DNA of 64,000 bases from Devosia sp. Root685 (GTDB lineage Bacteria; Pseudomonadota; Alphaproteobacteria; Rhizobiales; Devosiaceae): the NCBI RefSeq assembly GCF_001427875.1, contig NZ_LMHK01000003.1, positions 248,001 to 312,000 of the forward strand. The letters run 5' to 3'. Of this stretch, positions 1 through 8,582 are shown in pieces. The notes under the pieces are model-generated. The model had not been told where the DNA came from. It saw nothing but the letters and a program-made list of their open reading frames with translations, and made no database searches. The stretch's first letter is position 1. The number at the start of each line of letters is the position of its first letter. The position numbers were made by a program, and so were the translations under genes.

Positions 1-192
1 CGCCGTTTGGTCGCGGGCGACCAGCGAATCTTCGGCGCCGAGTTCATAGAAAATCTCGGTCAGCGAACCGCCGATCGAAACAAGACGCGCGGTGTCGGCG
101 AACTTGTGGAGGTCTTCGGCCGAAACCGGCGCCGCCGCAAACGCCGCCGCCATGAGGGCTGCAGCAAGGGAAGTCATTGTGCGCATATGCAT
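1..192 (-). CDS. hmuT: Haem ABC transporter periplasmic binding protein HmuT (N-terminal fragment)
   Basis: Only the first 64 codons are inside the window; the gene runs off the left edge. The visible part has a signal peptide (roughly residues 1-25, ending near VSAED) and then the start of a metal-chelate periplasmic-binding fold, with LVSIGGSLTEIFYELGAED typical of HmuT/BtuF-type proteins. It should bind haem in the periplasm and hand it to an HmuUV permease/ATPase, which would lie outside the window. It starts 10 nt after hmuS. Two starts are possible: ATG at 192 (MHMRTM) or ATG at 186; neither has a strong Shine-Dalgarno. The family call is firm from context plus the N-terminal motif, but no C-terminal residue could be checked. 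Confidence 0.8.
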   Translation of the reverse strand, partial: MHMRTMTSLAAALMAAAFAAAPVSAEDLHKFADTARLVSIGGSLTEIFYELGAEDSLVARDQTA

Positions 193-202
193 GTGAAAAA
201 TC

Positions 203-1258
203 TCAAGCGGCGTTGGAGGTTGCGAAAAGCGGCAGCTGTTCGACGACGGCGCGCCATTCCGCGCGCTCGCCTTCGCCTTCATGGCGCTTGCCGAAGAACT
301 GGATGATCAGCTCGCGATTTTCGTCATAGAGCTCGACCGAGGTGACGTGCCCGTCCTTGGTCGGCTTGCGCACCGCCCAGGCCGCCACCACGTGGTCGAG
401 CCGCAGATGCAGGTGAAAAGTCTCGTCCATCACATTGAGCCAGGGACCCATGGGGCTGACATTGCTGATCGGGCCGGCATGGATCTGGATGCAGCCGTCA
501 TTGCCCACAAAGGCCATGATCGGCAGGTCAGTGCCGGCGACGCCACGGAACATGCTTTCGACGGCGGCATGGTCGAGCTGCCAGGCAAAGTCCGCGCCCA
601 CGGTTTCAAGCGCGTTGAGGCGTTCAAAGTTCAGCTTCTTGAGCAGCCCGAAAAACTGGTGCGTATCGGTCATCGCCGCCCAGGCATCGCGCAGCGCGTC
701 AACGCCGGCCGCTTCGCCCTCGATAACGGCCGGCGCGTAGGGCGTCACCGCGATGACATTGGCCTGCTCGTCGTGGCGCAGCGTTTCCACCAGCGCATTC
801 CATGCAGCAATATCGGTCGCCGGGCGCCCATGCACCTTGTGCACGGCATTGCCGGCGCGATCGAAAAACTGCAGCGAGCGCTTGGTCGAACCGTCTTCCG
901 CCGTCTTTTCAACGGCAAAGCCATGTACCCAGCGGCTGGGGAAAATCCGGAGGTCGATCTGTTCGCCGAGCACGATCGAGGCATGGGGGTTGAACGAGAC
1001 CTTTTCATAGGGCCCGATCTTTTCGTGCACGGCGCTTTCATTGCGCGTCAGCGCCATGACTTCGCCGACGCTCGTCAATCCCGTGAGCACGGCCTCGACA
1101 TCGGCGCGGATGCGAATGGCGGAAAGGCCGACTTCGGCGGCCACGAGCTGCCCCTCGGCAATGCCGTGGATACGGGCAAAATCGCGTTCGCGCATCTGCG
1201 GGTGGAGCGCGCGGAGGTTGCGGATATCTTCGGCGGTTTTGGCGGCGGTTTCGGTCAC
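203..1258 (-). CDS. hmuS: Haem-degrading/haem-handling protein HmuS
   Basis: A cytoplasmic 351-residue protein of the HemS/HmuS family, which accepts imported haem and takes part in its breakdown or trafficking. The two-lobed repeat of the family is visible: the N-terminal half has VMALTRNESAVHEKIGPYE and the C-terminal half repeats the pattern with GNDGCIQIHAGPISNV and VMDETFHLHLRLDHV. Length equals the family's usual 340-350 residues. The start is GTG at 1258, 10 nt after the hmuP stop; no clear ribosome site lies before it, so translation may be coupled to hmuP. It lies between hmuP and hmuT in the standard rhizobial order. Iron control is likely because it shares the divergent promoter region with the receptor gene. 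Confidence 0.95.
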   Translation of the reverse strand: MTETAAKTAEDIRNLRALHPQMRERDFARIHGIAEGQLVAAEVGLSAIRIRADVEAVLTGLTSVGEVMALTRNESAVHEKIGPYEKVSFNPHASIVLGEQIDLRIFPSRWVHGFAVEKTAEDGSTKRSLQFFDRAGNAVHKVHGRPATDIAAWNALVETLRHDEQANVIAVTPYAPAVIEGEAAGVDALRDAWAAMTDTHQFFGLLKKLNFERLNALETVGADFAWQLDHAAVESMFRGVAGTDLPIMAFVGNDGCIQIHAGPISNVSPMGPWLNVMDETFHLHLRLDHVVAAWAVRKPTKDGHVTSVELYDENRELIIQFFGKRHEGEGERAEWRAVVEQLPLFATSNAA

Positions 1259-1268
1259 GGGAAAGGGC

Positions 1269-1424
1269 CTATTTTGTGAGGATCAACTTGTCCTGCCGCG
1301 TAACCCGCAATCGATAGATCATGCCTTTGTGCTCGATCTGAATCTCGTTCCCACCACCCAGGATCTCGTCACTCGTGACGATTTTCGTCTGGTTTTCTGT
1401 GGCAGGGAGGTCATTCGCGGGCAT
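1269..1424 (-). CDS. hmuP: Small haem-uptake regulator HmuP (HemP family)
   Basis: A 51-residue protein, read directly from the minus strand. The HemP/HmuP core is complete: GGGNEIQIEHKGMIYRLRVT followed by RQDKLILTK, the usual ending. In Bradyrhizobium and Ensifer, HmuP is needed for expression of the outer-membrane haem receptor, as a regulator or coactivator rather than an enzyme. Here it heads the hmuP-hmuS-hmuT operon and diverges from the receptor gene 195 bp away, the arrangement expected for that role. The start is ATG at 1424. Nothing is truncated. Which DNA site it acts on cannot be read from the sequence. Confidence 0.9.
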   Translation of the reverse strand: MPANDLPATENQTKIVTSDEILGGGNEIQIEHKGMIYRLRVTRQDKLILTK

Positions 1425-1489
1425 AATTTATCCAATGAAGTCAGGTCGTTAAGACGTCCCCAAGAGACGTCGCGGCAGGAGAATTAAAC

Positions 1490-1518
1490 TTGACTTCTTT
1501 AGCCATAATAAATTATCT
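1490..1518 (+). promoter_or_regulatory. Candidate promoter of the haem receptor gene
   Basis: TTGACT at 1490-1495 and TTATCT at 1513-1518, spaced 17 nt, lie about 100 nt ahead of the receptor start. The -35 match is good and the -10 match only fair, so this is a candidate by pattern alone. Confidence 0.3.
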
Positions 1519-1528
1519 GCGCAATAGG

Positions 1529-1543
1529 TGATTGAAAGAGTCA
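1529..1543 (+). promoter_or_regulatory. Candidate iron-responsive operator (RirA-type, TGA-N9-TCA)
   Basis: TGA-TTGAAAGAG-TCA fits the TGA-N9-TCA iron-responsive operator recognised by RirA in Rhizobium. It lies just downstream of the candidate receptor promoter, between two haem-uptake genes, which is where such a site is expected. The motif is short and has a high chance rate, so location carries most of the weight. Confidence 0.45.
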
Positions 1544-1619
1544 GCATTCTTTCAGCCGGTCCGCCAGCCCTCTGCCAGCCAGCCGATCACAAGAAGACCT
1601 TTAAAAACTGGAGACAGAC

Positions 1620-3749
1620 ATGGGGCTGGTCAGGTCACGCGCGGCCGCGCTTTTGGGCGGCGTCGCGCTGACAATCGTTGCGCAACAGGGGGCTGTCGCG
1701 CAAAATGTCAACGCAACCAATATCACTCTTCTCGAGCGCCTCGTCATCGGCGCCGGCGCGCCGAAAGTGGCGATCAACACGCCCCAGGCCGTGACGGTGC
1801 TCAATCAGGAAGATCTGGACGCCAAGCAGGCGACGACGATCAAAGATGTCTTTACCAGCGTTCCCGGCGTCACCATGCTCGGCTCGGACCAGGTGCTCGG
1901 TCAGGCCTTCAATATCCGCGGCATCGGCATCACCGAGAATACCGCCGATGCGGCCCGTATCGTGGTCAATGTCGATGGCGTGCCCAAGTTCAACGAGCAA
2001 TACCGCATGGGCTCGTTCTTCTCCGATACCGAACTGTATAAGCAGGTCGAAGTTCTGCGCGGCCCTGCGTCCTCGACGCTTTATGGCGCGGGCGCCATTG
2101 GCGGCGTCATCAACTTCGTCACCAAGGATGCTTCGGACTTCATCAAGGATGGCAATACCGGCGCGGTTCGCCTCAAGACCTCCTATGATTCCAACGGCAA
2201 TGGCACGCTGGCTTCGGGTATCTGGGCCCACACCGTCAACGACACTTTTGACATTCTAGCCGCCGGCAACTGGCGCCGCGCCAACGAATTCACCTATGCC
2301 AACGGTTCGGTCGCTCCGGGCACCGATTTCACTTCGCTTTCGGGCCTCATCAAGGGCACGGCGCGCTTTGGTGACAATGATGAGCAGGTGCTGCGCGCCT
2401 CCTATCAGCGCTGGAGCTCGGACGATCCAGATCAGCCCTATGTGCAGACCCAGATCAATGCCGGCCTCAATGACAACGCCGCCTTTGGCCTGATCAATCG
2501 CAAGGTCACCGACGACACCTTCGTCCTCGCCTATGAGAACCCGGACAGCGCCAATCCATGGGTCGACCTCAACGTCCAGTTCTCCTATTCGAACACGTCG
2601 AACGACCAGTCTGGCTCGACCTCCACGCTGCCGCGCAACGCGCCGAGCATGTGGATCCTCGACGACACCAACTACATTTACCGCACCTATCAGCTCAAGG
2701 CTGACAATACCGTCGAGTGGACGGGCGACAATTTCGAGAACTTCTTCACCTTCGGCTTCCAGGCCAGCCACCAGGACCGCTTGGCTGAACGGACCTCTGT
2801 TGCTCGCCCCCGTCTTCTGTCCCATCCGGAAGGCGTCGAGAGCAAGCTTGGCCTCTTTGCTCAGAACGAATTCATCTGGGATGATCGCCTGACGATCATC
2901 AGCGGCGTCCGTGCCGACTTCAGCCACATCTCGCCCGATGCCGCCATCACTGGCGCGCGCGATGTGTCCAATCAAGCCTACTCGCCCAAGCTCGCTGCCC
3001 TTTATGAGATCAACGACAATTTTGGCGTGTTCGGCTCCATCGCCCGCACCGAACGCCTTCCCACGATCGACGAACTCTATAGCGTCTCGACGGCTGCCGG
3101 CGCTGGCATGAGCATGAACCTGCGCAAGGAATCGGCGATCAATTACGAGGCCGGTTTCACCGTCTCGGGCTATGATCTGCTCGCTTCGGGCGATCAGGCT
3201 TCGGTCAAGACCACCGGCTTCTACAACGACCTCTATGACTTCATCGCCAGCAGCACCAGCGCCAGCAGCACGGGCTATCCGACGGCCTTCCAGTACGCCA
3301 ATATCGACCGCGCCCGCATCTATGGCGTCGAAGTCGAAGCGGCCTACAATTCGGATATGTTCTTCGCCAACGCGGCCTATACGGCCACCTGGGGCTACGA
3401 CAACAATACGGGCAATCCGCTCCGTACGATCCCCGCGCACCGTGTTGTTCTCTCCGCCGGCATGCGCGTTCCCGAATACAATGTCGAATTCGGCGCTCGC
3501 GCCAAGTTCGTCGCCAACTCCGAAAACAGCATTGCCGCTGCCAATGGTCGGGCCATCGTGCCCGGCAAGGGCTACCAGACCTACGATCTCTTCGCCTCCT
3601 GGAAGCCCGACTATGGCGTATTCGAGGGGACCCAGTTCCAGGCCTCCGTCGAAAACATTTTCAACGCCGACTATCGCGACAACCTCTCGAACTCGGACTC
3701 CAAGGGCCGTACTTTCAAGCTGACCCTCTCAAAGCAGTTCGACTACTAA
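1620..3749 (+). CDS. hmuR: TonB-dependent outer-membrane haem receptor
   Basis: A 709-residue outer-membrane receptor that should import haem using TonB energy. A signal peptide occupies about residues 1-28 (ending GAVAQ). The TonB box follows as TLLERLVIG near residues 36-44. The plug domain runs to about residue 165 and includes VLRGPASSTLYGAGAIGG. The rest is the 22-strand barrel, ending in an aromatic residue (QFDY). The haem-receptor FRAP-NPNL region is recognisable but divergent, as TERLPTIDELY followed by NLRKESAINYEAGF. The start ATG at 1620 has GGAGA 6 nt upstream. It diverges from hmuPST. Orthologues are called HmuR, ShmR or BhuA depending on genus; a haem substrate is well supported by context. 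Confidence 0.9.
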   Translation: MGLVRSRAAALLGGVALTIVAQQGAVAQNVNATNITLLERLVIGAGAPKVAINTPQAVTVLNQEDLDAKQATTIKDVFTSVPGVTMLGSDQVLGQAFNIRGIGITENTADAARIVVNVDGVPKFNEQYRMGSFFSDTELYKQVEVLRGPASSTLYGAGAIGGVINFVTKDASDFIKDGNTGAVRLKTSYDSNGNGTLASGIWAHTVNDTFDILAAGNWRRANEFTYANGSVAPGTDFTSLSGLIKGTARFGDNDEQVLRASYQRWSSDDPDQPYVQTQINAGLNDNAAFGLINRKVTDDTFVLAYENPDSANPWVDLNVQFSYSNTSNDQSGSTSTLPRNAPSMWILDDTNYIYRTYQLKADNTVEWTGDNFENFFTFGFQASHQDRLAERTSVARPRLLSHPEGVESKLGLFAQNEFIWDDRLTIISGVRADFSHISPDAAITGARDVSNQAYSPKLAALYEINDNFGVFGSIARTERLPTIDELYSVSTAAGAGMSMNLRKESAINYEAGFTVSGYDLLASGDQASVKTTGFYNDLYDFIASSTSASSTGYPTAFQYANIDRARIYGVEVEAAYNSDMFFANAAYTATWGYDNNTGNPLRTIPAHRVVLSAGMRVPEYNVEFGARAKFVANSENSIAAANGRAIVPGKGYQTYDLFASWKPDYGVFEGTQFQASVENIFNADYRDNLSNSDSKGRTFKLTLSKQFDY

Positions 3750-3798
3750 GTCACGCGCAAACAAGAGCTTTTCGTCCCATGCTGGAGAGCTCAAGACC

Positions 3799-3832
3799 GA
3801 AACGGCGATCCCTCGGGGTCGCCGTTTTCGTT
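3799..3832 (+). terminator. Rho-independent terminator after the haem receptor
   Basis: AAACGGCGA (3800-3808) pairs with TCGCCGTTT (3819-3827) around a short GC-rich loop and is followed by a weak T run. It lies 50 nt past the receptor stop. Confidence 0.75.
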
Positions 3833-3853
3833 TCCGCTTCGAACCCTCTTTAC

Positions 3854-3872
3854 ATATAATAGTACTTTATAT
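3854..3872 (+). promoter_or_regulatory. Candidate operator upstream of the ytfQ operon
   Basis: ATATAA-TAGTACT-TTATAT is a perfect 6-bp inverted repeat with a 7-nt spacer whose centre (AGTACT) is itself palindromic. It lies 57 nt before the ytfQ start in otherwise GC-rich DNA. The natural candidate ligand is the GntR-family regulator at the end of the same operon. This is inference from position and symmetry. Confidence 0.45.
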
Positions 3873-3929
3873 AGCGTCCCCTCATCGCCCGAAGCGAATA
3901 CGCCGGGTGGTCATTTGGGAGGATCCATC

Positions 3930-4901
3930 GTGAGCATCATTACCAAGCTTGCCCTCGCGGCAAGCCTCGCTACCGCCTTGTCCGGCGCTGCCTTGGCGCA
4001 GGACCTGACCGGCAAGGTCATCGGCTTTTCGCAGATCGGTTCGGAATCGGGCTGGCGCGCCGCCGAAACGTCCGTGACCAAGCAGCAGGCTGAAGAACGC
4101 GGCATCGATCTGAAATTTGCCGATGCCCAGCAGAAGCAGGAAAACCAGATCAAGGCGCTTCGCGGCTTCATCGCCCAGGGCGTTGACGCCATCCTCGTTG
4201 CCCCCGTGGTTGCCACCGGCTGGGACGACGTTTTGAAGGAAGCCAAGGAAGCCGAAATCCCCGTCATCCTGCTCGACCGCGGCGTCGACGCGCCGGAAGA
4301 CCTCTACCTGACTTCGGTTGCTTCCGATCAGGTCAAGGAAGGCCGCGTTGCCGGCGATTGGCTGGTCCAGACCGTTGGCGACAAGGATTGCAATGTCGTC
4401 GAACTCCAGGGCACCGTGGGTTCGAGCCCGGCGATCAACCGCAAGCAGGGTTTTGAAGAAGCCATTGCCGGCCACGCCAATGTCAAGATCGCCCAGAGCC
4501 AGACCGGCGACTTCACCCGCTCCAAGGGCAAGGAAGTCATGGAGGCTTTCCTGAAATCCTCCAATGGCGGCGCCGATATCTGCGCGGTCTATGCCCATAA
4601 TGACGACATGGCCGTCGGCGCCATCCAGGCCATCAAGGACGCTGGCTTGAAGCCCGGCACCGACATCCTCGTCGTCTCCATCGACGCCGTGCCCGATATC
4701 TTCACCGCCATCGCGGCCGGTGAAGCCAACGCTACGGTCGAACTGACCCCGAACATGGCTGGCCCCGCCTTCGACGTTCTCGCCGCCTACCTCGCCGACG
4801 GCACGGAACCGGAAAAGTTCATCATCACCGAGTCCAAGCTCTACACCGCTGCTGACGACCCGGCCGGCGAATACGACCGCCGCAAGGGCCTTGGCTACTA
4901 A
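3930..4901 (+). CDS. ytfQ: Galactofuranose-type sugar-binding protein YtfQ
   Basis: A periplasmic sugar-binding protein of 323 residues with a signal peptide (about residues 1-24, ending ALAQ). It matches E. coli YtfQ throughout, for example VIGFSQIGSESGWRAAETSV, NVVELQGTVGSSPAI, SQTGDFTRSKGKEVM and ATVELTPNMAGPAFD. YtfQ binds galactofuranose, and also galactopyranose, for the YtfR-YtfT-YjfF importer. I chose GTG at 3930 over an earlier in-frame TTG at 3915, because GGGAGG at 3917-3922 is then an ideal ribosome site 7 nt ahead. It heads the operon; a hairpin and a palindromic repeat follow its stop, as often seen behind abundant binding proteins. Arabinose-type sugars remain possible given the dehydrogenase nearby. 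Confidence 0.93.
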   Translation: MSIITKLALAASLATALSGAALAQDLTGKVIGFSQIGSESGWRAAETSVTKQQAEERGIDLKFADAQQKQENQIKALRGFIAQGVDAILVAPVVATGWDDVLKEAKEAEIPVILLDRGVDAPEDLYLTSVASDQVKEGRVAGDWLVQTVGDKDCNVVELQGTVGSSPAINRKQGFEEAIAGHANVKIAQSQTGDFTRSKGKEVMEAFLKSSNGGADICAVYAHNDDMAVGAIQAIKDAGLKPGTDILVVSIDAVPDIFTAIAAGEANATVELTPNMAGPAFDVLAAYLADGTEPEKFIITESKLYTAADDPAGEYDRRKGLGY

Positions 4902-4918
4902 GAACCTCCGCTAGGAAC

Positions 4919-4945
4919 GGGCGGCGGCACACTCCGCTGCCGCCC
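4919..4945 (+). repeat. Stem-loop after ytfQ
   Basis: GGGCGGC (4919-4925) pairs with GCCGCCC (4939-4945) starting 18 nt after the ytfQ stop. There is no T run, so it looks like an mRNA-stabilising hairpin rather than a terminator. Confidence 0.5.
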
Positions 4946-4958
4946 ATCCACCCACGAC

Positions 4959-5023
4959 GTCATTCCCGCGAAAGCGGGAATCCCCCTTTTCGAAACGGAG
5001 ATCCCCGCTTTCGCGGGGATGAC
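4959..5023. repeat. Palindromic repeat family A, copy 1
   Basis: GTCATTCCCGCGAAAGCGGG at one end is mirrored by CCCCGCTTTCGCGGGGATGAC at the other, around a short centre; each arm is itself a hairpin. Further copies are at 30558, 31715 and 61951. Confidence 0.85.
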
Positions 5024-5087
5024 ACGGCGATCGGAACGGGCGACACTGAATGGACTAGACCGCCCCAAAGGCGGCAGGGGAGGGGCA

Positions 5088-6605
5088 ATGACGGACACCG
5101 GCTACGCGCTCGAAGCGCGCGGAATCGTCAAGATTTTCGGCAACCATGTCGCGCTCGACAAAGTCGACTTCGGCCTAAAACCCGGCGAGGTCCATGCCCT
5201 CCTTGGCGAAAACGGCGCCGGCAAATCGACGCTGATAAAAATCCTGACCGGCGCCTACCAGCCGACCCTTGGCGAAGTGCTTGTCGATGGCGTCCCCGCG
5301 ACCCTCAACAATCCCCAGCACGCCCAGACCTATGGCATCGGCACGGTCTACCAGGAAGTCAATCTCCTGCCCAATCGCTCCGTCGCCGAAAACCTCTATC
5401 TCGGCCACCAGCCCACCCGCTTCGGCTTCGTCGATCGCCGCAAGATGGAGCGCGATTCCAAGATAGTCCTCGCCCGCTATGGCCTCAATATCGACCCCTC
5501 GAGCGAACTCGGCGCTCATTCTGTCGCCGTCCAGCAAATCGTCGCCATCGCCCGCGCCGTCGAACTCTCGGGCAAGGTTTTGATCCTGGATGAACCCACC
5601 GCCAGCCTTGATCGCAACGAGGTTGAACGTCTCTTCGAGATCATCGTCGACCTCAAGAAATCCGGCCTCGCCGTCGTCTTCATCACCCATTTCCTCGATC
5701 AGGTCTTTGCCATCGCCGATCGCGTAACGATCCTCCGCAATGGAAAACTGATCGACACAAAATCCCTCGATACCCTGACCCGCACCGATGTCGTCCGCCT
5801 CATGCTCGGCAAGGACATCGCCTTTTCCGGCGCCACCAAACTCGAAGAAAACCGCCCCCTTGGCGAAGTCCTCCTCGATTTCAAAAACTATGGCCGCAAG
5901 CGCAGCGTTCACCCCTTCAACCTGACCATCCACAAGGGCGAAGTCGTCGGGGTCGCCGGCCTTCTCGGCTCCGGCCGTACCGAAATGGCCCGCATCATGT
6001 TCGGCGCCGACGCAGCCGATGAAGGCACCGTCTCCGTCTCCGGCACGCAAACTTCCATCTCCCGCCCCACCGACGCCATCGCCCACGGCTTTGGCTTCTG
6101 CCCCGAAGACCGAAAAGCCGAAGGCATTTTCGGCGATCTCTCGGTACGCGAAAACATCGTCATCGCGCTGCAGGGAAAACTCGGCTGGTTCAGCGCCCTC
6201 AACCGCGACGAACAGATGGAAATCGCCGGCCGCTTCGGCGAAGCCATGGATATCCGCGCCGCCTCGCTCGATATGCCGGTCAAACTGCTTTCGGGCGGCA
6301 ATCAGCAAAAGGTCATCCTGTCGCGCTGGCTCGCCACCGATCCGGCCTTCCTCATTCTCGACGAGCCGACCCGCGGCATCGATGTCGGCGCCCATGCCGA
6401 AATCGTCCGCACCATCAATCGCCTGCGCGATGAAGGTCTGGCGCTGGTCGTCATTTCCTCCGAACTCGACGAAGTCGTCGCCTATTCCTCCCGCATCGTC
6501 GTCATGCGCGATCGCGAACTCGTCGCCGAGCTTAATGGCGAAAACATCAATCCCGGGGTCATCGTGCAGGCCATCGCCAATCACAGGGACGGAGCGCCAG
6601 CATGA
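5088..6605 (+). CDS. ytfR: Sugar ABC transporter ATPase YtfR (double cassette)
   Basis: A 505-residue cytoplasmic ATPase with two fused nucleotide-binding domains, as in all RbsA/MglA-type proteins (E. coli YtfR is 500). The first cassette has Walker A GENGAGKST (about residues 40-48) and Walker B LILDEPTASLD. The second has the degenerate Walker A GLLGSGRTE usual for this family, signature LSGGNQQKV, and Walker B LILDEPTRGIDVG. I chose ATG at 5088, preceded by GGGGAGGGG, over an upstream in-frame ATG at 5019 that lies inside a palindromic repeat. It follows ytfQ by 186 bp and overlaps ytfT by 4 bp (ATGA), so the two are probably translationally coupled. Confidence 0.94.
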   Translation: MTDTGYALEARGIVKIFGNHVALDKVDFGLKPGEVHALLGENGAGKSTLIKILTGAYQPTLGEVLVDGVPATLNNPQHAQTYGIGTVYQEVNLLPNRSVAENLYLGHQPTRFGFVDRRKMERDSKIVLARYGLNIDPSSELGAHSVAVQQIVAIARAVELSGKVLILDEPTASLDRNEVERLFEIIVDLKKSGLAVVFITHFLDQVFAIADRVTILRNGKLIDTKSLDTLTRTDVVRLMLGKDIAFSGATKLEENRPLGEVLLDFKNYGRKRSVHPFNLTIHKGEVVGVAGLLGSGRTEMARIMFGADAADEGTVSVSGTQTSISRPTDAIAHGFGFCPEDRKAEGIFGDLSVRENIVIALQGKLGWFSALNRDEQMEIAGRFGEAMDIRAASLDMPVKLLSGGNQQKVILSRWLATDPAFLILDEPTRGIDVGAHAEIVRTINRLRDEGLALVVISSELDEVVAYSSRIVVMRDRELVAELNGENINPGVIVQAIANHRDGAPA

Positions 6606-7606
6606 TCCGCCGCTCGCTCCTCAAACTCGCCAATCCCCAACTCCTCGCCCTGATCGGCGTGCTGCTGATCAATTGGCTCCTGTTCCCCAATTTCTTCCGC
6701 GTTACCTGGCAGGATGGCCGCTTTTTCGGCTCGCTGATTGACGTCATCAATCGCGGCGCCCCGGTCGCCATTCTGGCCGTCGGCATGGTCGGCGTCATCG
6801 CCACCAAGGGCGTCGATCTCTCCGTCGGCGCCGTCATGGCCGTCGCGGGCGCCGTGGCTGCCACGATGGTCGTTGCTGGCTATCCCGCCCCCATCGCCGT
6901 CGTCGCCGCGCTCGCCGTCGGCCTCCTCTGCGGCCTTTGGAACGGCATCCTGGTCGCCGTTCTCGATATCCAGCCGATCATTGCCACCCTTGTGCTGATG
7001 GTCGCCGGTCGCGGCATCGCCCAGCTCATCACTGAAGGTTTCATCGTCACCTTCAACGATCCCCTGCTCATCTATATCGGCACCGGCTCCTTCTTCGGCT
7101 TCCCCATGGCCGCCGTCATTGCCCTCGTGCTGATGGTGGTGGTCACTCTCATCGTCCGGCGCACCGCCATCGGCCTCTTCATCGAAGCCGTCGGCGTCAA
7201 CCGCGCCGCAGCGAGCCTTGCCGGCATCCGCAGCCGCATGCTGCTGCTGCTGGTCTATTCGCTCTCGGGCTTCTGTGCTGCCATTGCCGGTATCATTGTT
7301 GCCGGTGACATTCGCGGCGCCGATGCCAACAATGCCGGCCTCTGGCTCGAACTCGACGCCATCCTCGCCGTCGTCATCGGCGGCACCTCGCTCCTCGGCG
7401 GCCGCTTCTCTGTGCCCCTCGCCGTCATCGGTGCCCTCATTATCCAGGCGATGAACACCGGCATTCTCGTCTCCGGCTTCCCGCCCGAATTCAACCTCAT
7501 CGTCAAGGCCGGACTGATCTTCATCGTCCTCGTCATCCAGTCTCCCCTAGCGAGCCGCCTCGCGCCGCCCCGTTTGCAGCCAGCCGCCAAGGTACCAGCG
7601 AAATGA
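6602..7606 (+). CDS. ytfT: Sugar ABC transporter permease YtfT
   Basis: A 334-residue inner-membrane permease of the BPD_transp_2 (RbsC/XylH) family with about ten hydrophobic segments. Family hallmarks are GMVGVIATKGVDLSVGAVMA near residues 60-80 and AILAVVIGGTSLLGGRFSVP near residues 250-270. The size agrees with E. coli YtfT (341). It overlaps ytfR by 4 bp and yjfF by 4 bp. In this system two different permeases form the channel, and the next gene supplies the second. The substrate should be galactofuranose or a close pentose/hexose furanose, inferred from YtfQ. Confidence 0.92.
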   Translation: MIRRSLLKLANPQLLALIGVLLINWLLFPNFFRVTWQDGRFFGSLIDVINRGAPVAILAVGMVGVIATKGVDLSVGAVMAVAGAVAATMVVAGYPAPIAVVAALAVGLLCGLWNGILVAVLDIQPIIATLVLMVAGRGIAQLITEGFIVTFNDPLLIYIGTGSFFGFPMAAVIALVLMVVVTLIVRRTAIGLFIEAVGVNRAAASLAGIRSRMLLLLVYSLSGFCAAIAGIIVAGDIRGADANNAGLWLELDAILAVVIGGTSLLGGRFSVPLAVIGALIIQAMNTGILVSGFPPEFNLIVKAGLIFIVLVIQSPLASRLAPPRLQPAAKVPAK

Positions 7607-8577
7607 ACCGCTCCCTTCGCCCCCTACTCGCCACGGCGCTGATTTTTGCGATAGCCTATGCCCTGGCGGTCATGCAGTTCCCCTCGATGTTCTCGACACG
7701 GGTCCTCGGCAATTTCCTCACCGATAATGCCTTTTTGGGCATCGCCGCCGTCGGCATGACTTTTGTGATCTTGTCGGGCGGCATCGATCTTTCGGTTGGC
7801 GCCGTCATCGGCTTTACCGGCGTGCTTGTCGCCGTGCTCATCGCCTGGGCCGGCATGCACCCGCTTTTGGCCTTCGCCATTGCCATTCTCGTTGCCGGCG
7901 CATTCGGCGCCACCATGGGCCTTGCCATTCACTATCTGCAGGTGCCCGCCTTCATTGTCACCCTCGCCGGCATGTTCCTCGCCCGCGGCGGCGCCTCGGT
8001 CATCACCCGCGATTCCGTGCCCATCAATCACGAATTCTACGCCTGGATTTCCGACCTCACCATTCGCCTCCCCGGTGGCGGCAGGCTCAGTTTCATCGGC
8101 CTCACCATGGTCGCCATCTTCATCATCGGGGCGCTCATCGCCCACCGCACGAAATTCGGCTCCTATGTCTATGCCCTCGGCGGTAATCCGGTTTCCGCCT
8201 CCCTGATGGGTGTGCCGGTCGCCCGCACGACGGTCGCCATTTATGCGCTGTCGTCCGTTCTCGCCGCCATTTCGGGAATCGTCTTTTCCCTTTATACCTC
8301 TGCCGGCTATCCGCTGGCCGCGGTCGGCGTCGAGCTCGACGCCATCAGTGCCGTGGTCATCGGCGGCACCCTTCTCACAGGGGGCCATGGCTTCGTCCTC
8401 GGCACCTTCATCGGCGTGATGCTCTTGGGTCTCGTCCAGACCTACATCATCTTCGATGGCACGCTTTCCAGCTGGTGGACGAAAATCGTCATTGGCATTC
8501 TATTGTTCCTGTTCATCGTGCTGCAGCGCCTGATATTCGTGGCGTCCGCACCCGGAGAGAAAGCCGCCAAGGCCTAG
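7603..8577 (+). CDS. yjfF: Sugar ABC transporter permease YjfF
   Basis: The second permease subunit of the importer, 324 residues, same family as the preceding protein but clearly distinct in sequence. It carries GMTFVILSGGIDLSVGAVIG and ISAVVIGGTLLTGGHGFVLG, and matches YjfF in length (331 in E. coli). The start ATG overlaps the ytfT stop by 4 bp. It is followed after 5 bp by a GntR-type regulator gene, which suggests that the whole five-gene unit is one transcript with its own regulator last. Confidence 0.92.
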   Translation: MNRSLRPLLATALIFAIAYALAVMQFPSMFSTRVLGNFLTDNAFLGIAAVGMTFVILSGGIDLSVGAVIGFTGVLVAVLIAWAGMHPLLAFAIAILVAGAFGATMGLAIHYLQVPAFIVTLAGMFLARGGASVITRDSVPINHEFYAWISDLTIRLPGGGRLSFIGLTMVAIFIIGALIAHRTKFGSYVYALGGNPVSASLMGVPVARTTVAIYALSSVLAAISGIVFSLYTSAGYPLAAVGVELDAISAVVIGGTLLTGGHGFVLGTFIGVMLLGLVQTYIIFDGTLSSWWTKIVIGILLFLFIVLQRLIFVASAPGEKAAKA

Positions 8578-8582
8578 AAATC

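Noticed and set aside
3915..3929. Upstream TTG start for ytfQ
   Set aside because: It overlaps the GGGAGG ribosome site that serves the GTG at 3930, and would spoil the signal peptide start.
5175..6584. A 469-codon antisense frame over ytfR
   Set aside because: Same codon-bias artefact; its translation is acidic and repetitive and ytfR on the other strand has every ATPase motif.
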